DNA from: Bdellovibrio sp047344985
GTDB lineage: Bacteria > Bdellovibrionota > Bdellovibrionia > Bdellovibrionales > Bdellovibrionaceae
DNA length: 64,000 nt
NCBI RefSeq assembly: GCF_047344985.1
Contig: NZ_CP178861.1
Span: 806,001 to 870,000 of the forward strand
Direction: 5' to 3'
Under the pieces are notes generated by a model. It saw nothing but the letters and a program-made list of their open reading frames with translations. It was not told the DNA's origin and searched no databases. Position numbers and translations under genes: made by a program. Position 1 is the stretch's first letter; each line of letters starts with the position of its first letter. Below, piece after piece: positions 1 to 8,350 of the stretch.

Positions 1-2
1 CA

Positions 3-56
3 AGCATGAGTCTTTTGAACCTAGTTGTTGCGAACAGAGAAAAGATTAAAGACTAA
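3..56 (+). CDS. C-terminal tail of an upstream gene (partial)
   Basis: An open frame runs in from the left edge and stops at TAA, giving a tail that ends VVANREKIKD. It sits 23 bases before an exbD-type gene, so the likeliest owner is an ExbB/TolQ/MotA-type membrane protein, which commonly precedes exbD. That identity is inferred from position only; the 18 visible codons carry no diagnostic motif. Confidence 0.4.
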   Translation, partial: SMSLLNLVVANREKIKD

Positions 57-79
57 CAGGCTTAGACTAGAGGTTTTCT

Positions 80-556
80 ATGGCTCACATAGATAGTGGC
101 GATTCCAGCGGTAGAAAAAAGAATATCGAGCTCAATCTCGTGCCTTTCATCGACTTGATGAGCGTTCTCATCACGTTCTTGTTGATCACTGCCGTATGGA
201 CCCAAGTGTCTATGATTCAGATTGGTAGTTCTCTTTATGGGAAGAAGTCGGACACTCAACCAGCCCCAACGCCTCCACCGAATGCGGATGTTGTTTTGAA
301 AGTGGATGTGAAGGAAGCGGGTTACGTATTAACTGTTGGGAGACAAATCATCAGTCTTCCCATGGTGAATGAACAGTTTGACGAAGCCGGCCTGGTCGCT
401 CAATTGCAACGTGTGAAACAGCTTTATCCTGAAAAAGTGGATGCGGTTGTCAGCGTTGCAGATGCAATTCCTTATGAACAGCTTATCAAAGCAATGGACA
501 ACTGTTTAACCGCAGGTTTCTCAGCGATTTCCGTTGCAACAGGAGGGCCTAATTAA
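80..556 (+). CDS. ExbD/TolR-family biopolymer transport protein (first copy)
   Basis: A 158-residue inner-membrane protein of the ExbD/TolR family, which couples proton flow through ExbB/TolQ to work done across the periplasm. It has a short basic cytoplasmic N-terminus, one membrane helix at about residues 20-45 containing the family aspartate (Asp25 in VPFIDLMSVL), and a periplasmic domain with a proline-rich linker near residue 60. The start has an AGAGG ribosome site. Its last base is shared with the start of the next gene, a second ExbD-like protein, so the two are probably translated together. Whether this pair serves TonB-type uptake, Tol-Pal or gliding-type motors cannot be told from the sequence. 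Confidence 0.88.
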   Translation: MAHIDSGDSSGRKKNIELNLVPFIDLMSVLITFLLITAVWTQVSMIQIGSSLYGKKSDTQPAPTPPPNADVVLKVDVKEAGYVLTVGRQIISLPMVNEQFDEAGLVAQLQRVKQLYPEKVDAVVSVADAIPYEQLIKAMDNCLTAGFSAISVATGGPN

Positions 557-1146
557 TGGCCATCTTTAGACCCGGTGAAAGACACCGTTATCACAACATC
601 TTGAGTAAGCGTAAAGGGAAACGTGATGTTACGGCCTTGCTGTCATTGACGGCGATGGTGGATATGTTCACGGTTCTGGTGATCTTCCTTCTGCAAAATT
701 ACAACGCAACAGGAGAGATTCTTTACATCCCGAAGGAAGTTGTTCTTCCCAAGGCCACGAGTGTTCGTGAATTGAAACCCGCTCACGTAGTGACGATTTC
801 CAATAAAGAAATTCTTTTGGATAAAGACACTGTGGCGACATTTGAAGAAGTGAAAGCCGCGGAAGATTGGAATATCGCCAACTTGAAAACGCAATTGCAA
901 GAAGCTTTGGCAAAATCAAAAGCCGAGCAGGAGAGCAAATTGCAAAACAAGATCCGCGACGTGGTTGAATCCACTCGTGGTGAAGTTGAAGAAGATCCTA
1001 ATGCGTGGAGCAAAGTGACGATCCAAGCCGATAAGGGTGTGGATTTCCTCACTGTCAAAAAAGTTTTGTACACGGTCACTGAGGCAGGCGCTGGTGAAAT
1101 TAATTTCGCAGTGACTAAACTTCCTCAAGAATCGACATCAAATTAA
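556..1146 (+). CDS. ExbD/TolR-family biopolymer transport protein (second copy)
   Basis: A 196-residue ExbD/TolR-type protein with a basic N-terminus, a single membrane helix around residues 28-48 carrying Asp36 (LTAMVDMFTV), and a longer periplasmic region than the first copy. A lysine/glutamate-rich, probably helical insert lies at about residues 105-135. It starts on the final base of the preceding exbD gene (TAATGG), indicating translational coupling. Two adjacent ExbD paralogues after one probable ExbB are typical of deltaproteobacteria-like motor complexes, where they may form a heterodimer. The exact system is not identifiable here. Confidence 0.85.
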   Translation: MAIFRPGERHRYHNILSKRKGKRDVTALLSLTAMVDMFTVLVIFLLQNYNATGEILYIPKEVVLPKATSVRELKPAHVVTISNKEILLDKDTVATFEEVKAAEDWNIANLKTQLQEALAKSKAEQESKLQNKIRDVVESTRGEVEEDPNAWSKVTIQADKGVDFLTVKKVLYTVTEAGAGEINFAVTKLPQESTSN

Positions 1147-1159
1147 AAGTCAGTTATGC

Positions 1160-1193
1160 TGCGCAGGACGTTAACCTTAACCGTGCCTGCGCA
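1160..1193 (+). other. Hairpin between exbD2 and lptC
   Basis: TGCGCAGG (1160-1167) is complementary to CCTGCGCA (1186-1193), an 8-base-pair stem with an 18-base loop. No T-run follows, so it is not a normal terminator. It may separate the exbD and lpt transcripts or act as an mRNA processing or stability element. Confidence 0.4.
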
Positions 1194-1204
1194 CCACTCA
1201 AACT

Positions 1205-2227
1205 ATGGCTAAATTTAAGAACCTCATTTTTGTAGCTCTGCTGATCCTTTTGTTTGTAGAGGTTCTTATCGTATTTCCGTCTCGCCTCGAGCACGAAGAC
1301 GAAGCCGCCATTCGCGCCCGCGTTGAAGAACAAGATAAACGGGCTTTAGAAAAGGAAGAACGCATTAAACGCGGTGAAAAAGTCGAAGAACCATCCAGTC
1401 TTGCTGAACAAAAAATGCAAGGCGTTCACTTGGTGGAAAGTCAGCAGGGGAATCGCGATTGGGAGCTGTTCGCAGCGACAGCCGAGGGCAATCAAGGGCT
1501 CGGCAACGTTAAACTCAAAAAAGTAAAAGTTCTTTTCTACAATAAAGAAAAAATTGAATTCACCGTGACCGGCGACACCGGAACGATGGATGCAAAAACC
1601 AAAGATCTGAGTGTTGTCGGCAACGTCGTCACGCGCTCAGAAAACGGGTACGTGTTTCAAACTCCTTCGATTTTTTACTCTTCAAAAACGCGTATTATCG
1701 AAAGCCCTGAGCAAGTTTTGATGCAAGGTCCGAAGGATACTTCGGGTGCCGGTATGTACTTAAAGGGCAATCGTATGAAAGCTTATGTAGACCAATCCAA
1801 AATGACTATCTTGGATAAGGTGACAGCACAGAAGCCGGAAAAAAATGGAAAGAAATTTGAAATTGTCGCCGACGGTGCAGAGTTTAGCGGAAAAAACCGC
1901 GAAGCAAAATTTTTGGGCACGGTTCGCATGAACTACGACAATATGAAACTGGAAGGACCGGAAGCTTCGTTCTTGTATAAAGCTGGCGAAGATATTTTAA
2001 GTTCGGTTGCGGTTAAAGGTGGTGTGCGCGTAAGTGATGCGAGTAAATACGCCACCTCTGAAAGCGTGAACCTGGACCTTTTGTTGAATAAGTACACGTT
2101 CAAAGGACGTCCGCGAGTCATTCAAAACAATGATGAATTGAGCGGCGAAGAAATCATCTTCCTCGATGGCGGAAAAAGAGTTAAGGTTGAAAGAGTTCGC
2201 GCGAAGGTGGAGAATAAAGAACAATGA
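1205..2227 (+). CDS. lptC: LptC-like LPS export protein with C-terminal LptA/OstA-like domain
   Basis: A 340-residue envelope protein. LptC anchors the LptBFG transporter to the periplasmic LPS bridge; LptA forms that bridge. An N-terminal membrane helix (residues 5-24) is followed by a charged helical stretch (30-65), then a beta-rich LptC-type domain to about 208, with VTGDTGTMDAKTKDLSVVGN typical of the family. Residues about 215-335 hold a second set of OstA-type strands (FEIVADGAEFSG, GTVRMNYDNMKLEGPEA, ELSGEEIIFLDGGKRVKVE). Usual LptC is about 190 residues, so this reads as an LptC-LptA fusion. It overlaps lptB by four bases (ATGA). No clear ribosome site precedes the ATG. Confidence 0.82.
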   Translation: MAKFKNLIFVALLILLFVEVLIVFPSRLEHEDEAAIRARVEEQDKRALEKEERIKRGEKVEEPSSLAEQKMQGVHLVESQQGNRDWELFAATAEGNQGLGNVKLKKVKVLFYNKEKIEFTVTGDTGTMDAKTKDLSVVGNVVTRSENGYVFQTPSIFYSSKTRIIESPEQVLMQGPKDTSGAGMYLKGNRMKAYVDQSKMTILDKVTAQKPEKNGKKFEIVADGAEFSGKNREAKFLGTVRMNYDNMKLEGPEASFLYKAGEDILSSVAVKGGVRVSDASKYATSESVNLDLLLNKYTFKGRPRVIQNNDELSGEEIIFLDGGKRVKVERVRAKVENKEQ

Positions 2228-2946
2228 GCATGCTCACCATCAAAGACATTTCTAAATCTTTCAAAAAACGTAAAGTCGTTGATGGCGTTTCTTTTTCCGT
2301 TGAATCAGGTCAGGTCGTAGGGCTTTTGGGGCCGAACGGTGCCGGAAAAACCACGTCGTTTTATATGGTCGTGGGTTTGGTTCAATCAGACTCTGGGACG
2401 ATCAATATCGATGAAGTGAACATTTCTCAGGAGCCCATGTATAAACGGGCTCGTGTAGGACTAAGTTACCTTGCGCAAGAACCGAGCATTTTCAGAAAAC
2501 TCACGGTGGCCGAAAATATCACGGTGGCTTTGGAAGCTCATGGTTACTCTGGCGCGCAACGCTCGGAAAAACTGGAGCAACTGATTGGTGACTTCCACGT
2601 CGACCATATCCGTGACAGCTACGGTTATGCGTTGTCAGGCGGTGAGCGCCGTCGTGTCGAAATTGCTCGTGCATTGGCGGGATCGCCGAAATTCCTTTTG
2701 CTGGATGAACCCTTTGCGGGAATTGATCCGATTGCGGTCGCTGATATTCAGAATATCATCCGCGACCTTAAGGCCAAAGGTATAGGAGTTCTCATAACGG
2801 ATCACAACGTGCGTGAGACTTTGGGCATTTGCGATTATGCTTATATACTGAAGGACGGGAAGATTCAGGTGAGCGGAAGCTCTGATGAAATCGCCAATTC
2901 CGAACTCGCCCGCAAATTCTACTTGGGCGAAAACTTTAAACTTTAA
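2224..2946 (+). CDS. lptB: LPS export ABC transporter ATPase LptB
   Basis: A 240-residue ABC ATPase that powers extraction of LPS from the inner membrane with LptFG. It has Walker A GPNGAGKT (residues 36-43), the signature LSGGERRRVEIARAL (about 138-152), Walker B LLLDEPFAGIDP and the switch histidine in DHNVRETL. The FAGIDP and DHNVRETL forms are characteristic of LptB rather than amino-acid importers, although the families are close. It is translationally coupled to the LptC-like gene and followed 12 bases later by rpoN, the order found in many proteobacteria. LptF and LptG are not in the window. Confidence 0.95.
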   Translation: MSMLTIKDISKSFKKRKVVDGVSFSVESGQVVGLLGPNGAGKTTSFYMVVGLVQSDSGTINIDEVNISQEPMYKRARVGLSYLAQEPSIFRKLTVAENITVALEAHGYSGAQRSEKLEQLIGDFHVDHIRDSYGYALSGGERRRVEIARALAGSPKFLLLDEPFAGIDPIAVADIQNIIRDLKAKGIGVLITDHNVRETLGICDYAYILKDGKIQVSGSSDEIANSELARKFYLGENFKL

Positions 2947-2958
2947 GGAAGGACTTTC

Positions 2959-4392
2959 ATGGCTCTCAGACAGACGATGAACCTGAGCCAGTCTCTGGTG
3001 ATCACTCCACAGTTGCAACAGGCGATCAAGCTTTTGCAAATGTCACGCATGGAGTTGGAATCGGCTGTTCGCTCTGAGCTTGAAGAAAACCCAATCCTTG
3101 AAGAAGCAGAAACTCTGAAAGAAGAGGATCTGCAAAGAACCAAGGAAGCCGCTGACGAAGTTCAGCATACAGAGGCTCCAGATCAACAAAACATGCAAGA
3201 CCCACAAAAACAAGATGAGTTTGAGTGGGAATCCTATATCGAAGCCAACCAAAAGCCTCCTCAATCGGGAATGGCAGGTTCTGAAGAGATCATGAACTAT
3301 GAGAACGTCATTACGGCGTCTCAAACTTTGCATGATCACCTTTACTGGCAAGTGAAGATGAACGGCTTTTCTGAAGAAGAAGAGCAAGCCGCCGATGCTT
3401 TGATAGGTGCTATCGACGATGACGGTTATATCAAAATTCCTCTTGAGCAATTAGCTGAAGAAGAAAAAATTGAATTGGGACTTCTCGAGGACACTCTGAC
3501 TTTGATTCACGAATTTGACCCGCCGGGTGTGGGCGCTCGTGATCTTAAAGAGTGCCTCTTGATTCAAGCCAAGCATTTGGAAGAAGACACTCACGATCTT
3601 GTCAACTTGATCAATAATCATTTGAAAGATCTTGAAAAAAAGAACTACGAAGCGATTGCCAAAGCTTTGAGTCGTGACGTGGAAGACGTGGTTGAGATGT
3701 GTAAGATCATCTATGCCATGGATCCAAAACCGGGTCGCGCGTTCGTTAGTTCTGATACGCACTATGTGACTCCGGACGTTTACGTATACAAAGTGGGCGA
3801 CGATTATGTTGTTTCTTTAAACGAAGACGGTCTTCCGCGCCTTAAGATTTCTAATTTCTATAAGAACATGCTTAAAGGTGGCAAAACCACGGGTGATAAA
3901 ACTCAAGACTACATCCAGGAAAAACTTCGCTCGGCGGTGTGGTTGATTAAATCGATTCACCAAAGACAGCGCACGATTTACAAAGTGACAGAGTCAATTG
4001 TAAAACATCAGCGCGATTTCTTCGAAAAAGGTTCTGAGTACTTAAAACCAATGGTGTTAAGAGATATTGCGAACGACATCGGCATGCACGAATCTACTGT
4101 GAGCCGCGTGACGACAGCAAAGTACGTGCATACTCCACAAGGTATTTACGAACTTAAATATTTCTTCAACTCAGGTATCAGTTCTTCAGACGGGGATTCG
4201 CTCGCAAGTGAATCTGTTAAAATCAAAATCAAAGATTTGGTTGCAAAAGAAGATCCGAAAAATCCACTTTCAGATCAAAAGATCGTGGATATGCTTAAAG
4301 TGGAAGGTATCCAGATCGCACGCCGTACAGTTGCGAAGTATCGTGACATGCTGAAGATCTTGCCTTCATCTCAACGTAAGAAATACTTCTAA
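2959..4392 (+). CDS. rpoN: RNA polymerase sigma-54 factor RpoN
   Basis: A 477-residue sigma-54, which directs RNA polymerase to -24/-12 promoters and needs an AAA+ activator. Region I is glutamine-rich (LSQSLVITPQLQQAIKLLQM, about residues 8-27). An acidic stretch with many Glu and Gln follows, then the core-binding domain. The HTH (LRDIANDIGMHESTVSRVT) binds the -12 element, and the C-terminus has the RpoN box IARRTVAKYR. The start has AAGGAAGG upstream. Location right after lptB matches the widespread lptB-rpoN order. The hibernation factor gene that often follows rpoN is here about 4.5 kb away. Confidence 0.97.
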   Translation: MALRQTMNLSQSLVITPQLQQAIKLLQMSRMELESAVRSELEENPILEEAETLKEEDLQRTKEAADEVQHTEAPDQQNMQDPQKQDEFEWESYIEANQKPPQSGMAGSEEIMNYENVITASQTLHDHLYWQVKMNGFSEEEEQAADALIGAIDDDGYIKIPLEQLAEEEKIELGLLEDTLTLIHEFDPPGVGARDLKECLLIQAKHLEEDTHDLVNLINNHLKDLEKKNYEAIAKALSRDVEDVVEMCKIIYAMDPKPGRAFVSSDTHYVTPDVYVYKVGDDYVVSLNEDGLPRLKISNFYKNMLKGGKTTGDKTQDYIQEKLRSAVWLIKSIHQRQRTIYKVTESIVKHQRDFFEKGSEYLKPMVLRDIANDIGMHESTVSRVTTAKYVHTPQGIYELKYFFNSGISSSDGDSLASESVKIKIKDLVAKEDPKNPLSDQKIVDMLKVEGIQIARRTVAKYRDMLKILPSSQRKKYF

Positions 4393-4423
4393 AATAAAAG
4401 CGCTCCTCAAAAAAAGAGCGCCT
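4391..4423 (-). terminator. Rho-independent terminator after the 4442-4744 gene
   Basis: GCGCTC (4400-4405) pairs with GAGCGC (4416-4421). Read on the minus strand the stem is followed by TTTTATTTT, so it ends the small secreted-protein transcript. On the plus strand, after rpoN, there is no T-run beyond the stem. Confidence 0.65.
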
Positions 4424-4441
4424 GCTTCTACGGCATCAGGC

Positions 4442-4744
4442 CTATTTCGGTTCAACGCCACCGTTGTTATCGCCGACTTTACGGCAAGTGTAACCACAGC
4501 GTACGAAACGCTTGTGTACGCCGCCCCAACAATATTTAATTACGCGTTCATAAGAAGGCGGGCAGTTGTGGTGTTCCATGATGCAGTAATTAGCATCCGT
4601 GGCTTGTGCAGAGTCACAGCTCACAGCCGTGATCGGTGCCAAAACAAAGGCTTGTTCTTGGGTGGCAGAAAGATCTTCAGACGCAAATGCCAAAGATCCC
4701 GCAAGTAAAAGAGCACTTGTCAGTGATAAAACGAGTTTTTTCAT
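4442..4744 (-). CDS. Small secreted cysteine-rich protein, unknown function
   Basis: A 100-residue protein with a clear signal peptide (MKKLVLSLTSALLLAGSLAFA, cleavage near residue 21). The mature part has six cysteines including CIMEHHNCPP and a C-terminal RCGYTC, which could form disulfides in the periplasm or outside the cell. The start is fixed by a strong AGGAGG site. I do not recognise the family. It resembles in plan, not clearly in sequence, the small secreted protein at 58267-58539. Confidence 0.75.
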   Translation of the reverse strand: MKKLVLSLTSALLLAGSLAFASEDLSATQEQAFVLAPITAVSCDSAQATDANYCIMEHHNCPPSYERVIKYCWGGVHKRFVRCGYTCRKVGDNNGGVEPK

Positions 4745-4785
4745 AAATCCTCCTCCGGATTGTTTTTTTCGTTCTCTATGAGGCG

Positions 4786-4815
4786 AGAATAGTTTTGAAA
4801 AACTCGATCAAGCAA
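4786..4815 (-). promoter_or_regulatory. Possible promoter of the small secreted protein gene
   Basis: On the minus strand TTGCTT and TATTCT are separated by 18 bases, about 42 bases before the start codon. Match to the housekeeping consensus is only partial. Confidence 0.3.
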
Positions 4816-4965
4816 AAAAGATCCCTAACGGCTGTCGGAATACATCGGGCTCTTATGACCGCAGTGTCTCGGTTCTAAAATCTTTGTAAGAAAAGGACTG
4901 TCGTTTTTTATGTCATCGCTATATTCTGTGTTCGAACAACCGCAAACCCACTTCTGGAGAGCCTG

Positions 4966-5463
4966 ATGGACTTAAAGAGCCTGATTCGCGATGTGCCTAA
5001 TTTCCCTAAAGAAGGCATTTTATTTCGAGATATGTCGCCTCTTTTACAAAATCCTGAAGCGATGGATTTCGTTTCAAAACAACTCGTGAAAAAAGTGAAT
5101 TTGACTGAAATAGATTATTTCGCAGGAATTGAATCGCGCGGATTTATTTTGGCATCACATATGGCAGCGACTCATAAAAAAGGTTTTCTGCCGATTCGTA
5201 AAGCAGGCAAGCTGCCTCCTCCGACTAAAAGACTTACTTATGCTCTGGAATACGGAACTGCGGAGATTGAACTGCCTTTAGGAAAAGGCCGAATCATGAT
5301 CGTCGACGATGTTTTGGCGACGGGCGGAACACTGCAAGCGGCTATTGATTTAAGTCAGAACGCAGGCTACAAAGTGGAATCAGTGGCGGTTCTGGTGAAT
5401 CTCACTTTCTTGAATAAAATGAAATTTAATAACGAAGAGGTTTTCTCCCTTGTTCAATATTAA
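4966..5463 (+). CDS. apt: Adenine phosphoribosyltransferase
   Basis: A 165-residue enzyme that joins adenine to PRPP to make AMP (purine salvage). The PRPP loop is visible as IMIVDDVLATGGTLQAAID (about residues 109-127), and GIESRGFILA and LPIRKAGKLPP are typical Apt segments. GGAG lies nine bases before the ATG. The gene overlaps the nucleosidase gene by 14 bases. The pair makes biochemical sense: the nucleosidase would release adenine that Apt recycles, and a predator digesting prey nucleotides would benefit. Confidence 0.95.
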   Translation: MDLKSLIRDVPNFPKEGILFRDMSPLLQNPEAMDFVSKQLVKKVNLTEIDYFAGIESRGFILASHMAATHKKGFLPIRKAGKLPPPTKRLTYALEYGTAEIELPLGKGRIMIVDDVLATGGTLQAAIDLSQNAGYKVESVAVLVNLTFLNKMKFNNEEVFSLVQY

Positions 5464-6025
5464 TGATGTCGCGCTTGTGATGGCTCTGCCTGGAGAATCA
5501 CAAGGACTTTTTGAAAAAGAAAATATTCCTGTCATTTATACGGGTATCGGTAAAGTGAATGCGTCTTTAACAGCCATGGATGTGATTCACAAAACAAAAT
5601 GCAAAGTGATGATCAACCTTGGTACGGCGGGAAGCTCAAAATTTAAAACCCACGATTTAGTCGAAGTTTCCACTTTCGTGCAAAGAGACATGGATATTTC
5701 GCCCCTGGGATTTAAAGTCGGAGAAACTCCCTTTGATCCCTTGCCAAGTGGAATTGAACTCATTCCTTATTTCCCGGAACTTCCAAAAGGAATTTGCGGA
5801 ACCGGAGACAGTTTTGAAACGGGGGCACCGAAAGTTCCCTGTGAGCTTGTCGATATGGAAGGCTATGCTTTGGCAAAAGTCTGCCGCAAGATGGGCGTGC
5901 AGTTGATTTCTTTAAAGTACATCACTGATGGTGCTGATCACAACGCGCACAACGATTGGGAAGCCAACCTTGTGTACGGTTCAAAAAAGTTGTTCGAGTA
6001 CTATAGAAAAATGGTGACTACTTAA
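5450..6025 (+). CDS. Phosphorylase-superfamily nucleosidase (MTA/SAH nucleosidase-like)
   Basis: A 191-residue member of the nucleoside phosphorylase family. Seen motifs are the N-terminal ALVMALPGE, NLGTAG, GTGDSFE, the substrate-ribose contact VDMEGYALAKVC and the C-terminal catalytic aspartate in LKYITDGAD, which together resemble 5'-methylthioadenosine/S-adenosylhomocysteine nucleosidase. It is shorter than usual MTAN (about 230), lacking some central sequence, so the substrate is uncertain. The likely start is TTG with GAAGAGG nine bases upstream, overlapping apt by 14 bases. Its end overlaps the convergent 6018-8249 gene by eight bases. Confidence 0.8.
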   Translation: MFNINDVALVMALPGESQGLFEKENIPVIYTGIGKVNASLTAMDVIHKTKCKVMINLGTAGSSKFKTHDLVEVSTFVQRDMDISPLGFKVGETPFDPLPSGIELIPYFPELPKGICGTGDSFETGAPKVPCELVDMEGYALAKVCRKMGVQLISLKYITDGADHNAHNDWEANLVYGSKKLFEYYRKMVTT

Positions 6026-8249
6026 TCCAGAGTTCTACTTTAGGGACACCAACATTGGATCCAGCCATATCGTCACAAGAGGGGAGTCCGACAGGAGTTC
6101 CCCAGCCAGCGTAAGCGCCGATAGCATAGAACCAGTTACCCGATCCTACGGAACCATCGGCAAGTGAAGAGGTTGTTGAGCTGTTAAACTCCAAGCCGCC
6201 CCAGAAGTTACTTGAGCAGCCGATAGAAACAGCTGTGTATCCCGCCGCTGCTTGCGACGTGAAATTACTTGTCTGAGTCCACCAGTTTCTTGGCGCATAT
6301 CCCGGCCAATCTATTTTTAACTCAAGCTTTCCACTGCGACGGAAACTTTCAAGTTTACCTAAAATTGAATAACGGGTGGCTGTGGGATTGTACACGTTAT
6401 AAGAATTTGCTTCAGCTCCATTCGCAAAGTATCCACCTGCAATATCGTGATAGAGAACGCGAGTCCATCCACCACCGTCCGAAGTCATGTCACAGTACAC
6501 GGGAATCGGCGGATTGTTGTTTCCCGCTCCGTCAGGATCGATGTAGTAAATTCCATTTCCATAAGCATAGCCCGCATCATAAATAGCTTTGCACGAAGAA
6601 TAAATTTGCGGAGGATCAATTTCTTTCACCCATAGATTGACCTCCGAAGAGTGAGACGTCGAGCCATCGAATGAACTCGCATCGGGAATGCCGCCATTAT
6701 AGGCCGCTGTTGCACCAATGGAATACCACCAACAACTTCCGTTACATCCGTCGATATAAGAGTTGTTGCTATTACCCGCTCCATGAGTACCGTTTCCTAA
6801 CTCAAGACCAATCCACTCTGGCATTGTCGCGCCAATGCTGACGGGATAATATCCTGCAACGTTCACGTCTGTTGTGGGGTTGCTGGTTTGATACCAAATA
6901 TTTTTTGCGGCTCGGCCCGGCCAACTTATGCGGAAAAGAAAACGGCCGTGACTGCGGAAACTCTCAAGCTTATTGATGATTGAATACAAATTGTTGGTAG
7001 GATCGGCAGGATTTGCAGAGGCCGCAGCTCCAAGGCTCGCAAAATATCCTCCAGCGATATTATGTCTAAAGATGCGAGTCCATCCCCCGCCATCCGTCGT
7101 CATATCGCAGTAAGCTTGAAAAGGCGCATTTCCTCCCGGACCGTCGGGATCAATTGTGTAAAGACCATCTGTGGTAGCGCCGCCCAATTTTTTGTGTTCG
7201 TAACAATTTGCATACGTTGAATACTCACGAACATAATACCAACCATTTCCCGCAGCTTGTCCCGTCGCCGCATCCGCATCAGTCGCGTATGCTTTCACGG
7301 AGTTCACCCAGTAAGCGCCGTTATAATAACCTCCACCCATGGTCTCACCGCCACCGGTCATAGAACCACTCCAACAAGTGTAATACCAAAAAGGAGTGTT
7401 GCTATATCCCGCAGAGCAAGATGATCCGCCGAGAGTGACGTCTGTATCCACCGCAGTGAGAGCTTTTCCCGTATGATAAGCGGTGAGGCCTGGAGCGACG
7501 GAGCCCGTTAGATTTGTAAGATTCAACAGATTCAAAGTGTACTGACGAAACGGATCAAATTTTTCCAAAGCCATCTTTGCGACTTGAGCTGCGGCTTTGC
7601 CGTAATCGGTTCTCCACTCGTACATGAAGTCCATGTACTTTTGTTTTTTACCGATCTCATTCCACTGATCTAATCCGACAAAGTAATTGTATTGTTCTTT
7701 ATTGCCTGTCACGAGAGAACAATTTGCACCAGTTGCCGAAGTACTTCCATTCGCCAATGAACAGCGGGGCGTGTTGCTTCCAGATGTGGTGTTGTAAAAA
7801 CTCAGATTCGTTGTCGGCTTGTTTGTTCCGCCACGCAAGTTACTCCACACCAGAGTCCATCCACCACCGTCCGTGGTCATGTCACAGTAAGTGACGTAAG
7901 AAGCATTGGCTCCGGCGCCATCGGGATCAATGTAGTACATGCCACTGCCGATCCACGCGCCTCCGTTGTCTTTAATCTCTTTGCACGAGCGGCAGTCTTT
8001 AGTAAGAACCGCAGCAGGTTTGTTCGAAAGAAATGTCGTCCACCCTGTGAGATTCAATGTCGGAACAAAATAATCTTTTGTCGCATGTGTGTTCGTGAGA
8101 ATTTTGCACTGGTTGTGAACAGGAATACTCATCGAAGTTCCGTGAGTTAAATGGAATCCCTCGGACGCCGTATTAATCGCAAATGATTTTTGAAAAACCA
8201 AAAGGCTGAGGAAAGCAAATAGACGTGCAGGTGTTCCCAGTGTTTTCAT
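6018..8249 (-). CDS. Large secreted protein with three fibrinogen-type domain cores
   Basis: A 743-residue protein with an N-terminal signal peptide (about residues 1-24). The fibrinogen-C hallmark YCDMTTDGGGWT occurs at residues about 121-132 and 380-391, and as YCDMTSDGGGWT at 585-596. Each is preceded by a cysteine and a G.YYIDPDG-like segment. Domains two and three share longer similarity (KLESFR, WPG, YQTSN/TQTSN, YPVSIG/YTAVSIG), so they arose by duplication; the first has a different, longer body. In animals such domains bind acetylated sugars and other ligands. Surface adhesion or prey recognition is plausible but inferred. The gene stands alone, divergent from the 8351 gene. Confidence 0.8.
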   Translation of the reverse strand: MKTLGTPARLFAFLSLLVFQKSFAINTASEGFHLTHGTSMSIPVHNQCKILTNTHATKDYFVPTLNLTGWTTFLSNKPAAVLTKDCRSCKEIKDNGGAWIGSGMYYIDPDGAGANASYVTYCDMTTDGGGWTLVWSNLRGGTNKPTTNLSFYNTTSGSNTPRCSLANGSTSATGANCSLVTGNKEQYNYFVGLDQWNEIGKKQKYMDFMYEWRTDYGKAAAQVAKMALEKFDPFRQYTLNLLNLTNLTGSVAPGLTAYHTGKALTAVDTDVTLGGSSCSAGYSNTPFWYYTCWSGSMTGGGETMGGGYYNGAYWVNSVKAYATDADAATGQAAGNGWYYVREYSTYANCYEHKKLGGATTDGLYTIDPDGPGGNAPFQAYCDMTTDGGGWTRIFRHNIAGGYFASLGAAASANPADPTNNLYSIINKLESFRSHGRFLFRISWPGRAAKNIWYQTSNPTTDVNVAGYYPVSIGATMPEWIGLELGNGTHGAGNSNNSYIDGCNGSCWWYSIGATAAYNGGIPDASSFDGSTSHSSEVNLWVKEIDPPQIYSSCKAIYDAGYAYGNGIYYIDPDGAGNNNPPIPVYCDMTSDGGGWTRVLYHDIAGGYFANGAEANSYNVYNPTATRYSILGKLESFRRSGKLELKIDWPGYAPRNWWTQTSNFTSQAAAGYTAVSIGCSSNFWGGLEFNSSTTSSLADGSVGSGNWFYAIGAYAGWGTPVGLPSCDDMAGSNVGVPKVELWIK

Positions 8250-8316
8250 AGCTAATTTATCGGCATTTCGACAAAAAAAATGAGTTAAACGTTCTGTAAT
8301 GAAACGCTGAAAAGGC

Positions 8317-8343
8317 TCAGCTTTGGTCTGGAAATTCCGATAA
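8317..8343 (+). promoter_or_regulatory. Possible sigma-28-type promoter before the 8351 gene
   Basis: TCCGATAA (8336-8343) matches seven of eight bases of the flagellar sigma -10 element GCCGATAA. Eleven bases upstream lies TCAGCTTT, a partial match to TAAAGTTT. The start codon is only seven bases after the -10 element, so the message would be leaderless or nearly so. Confidence 0.3.
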
Positions 8344-8350
8344 GAAAGCT

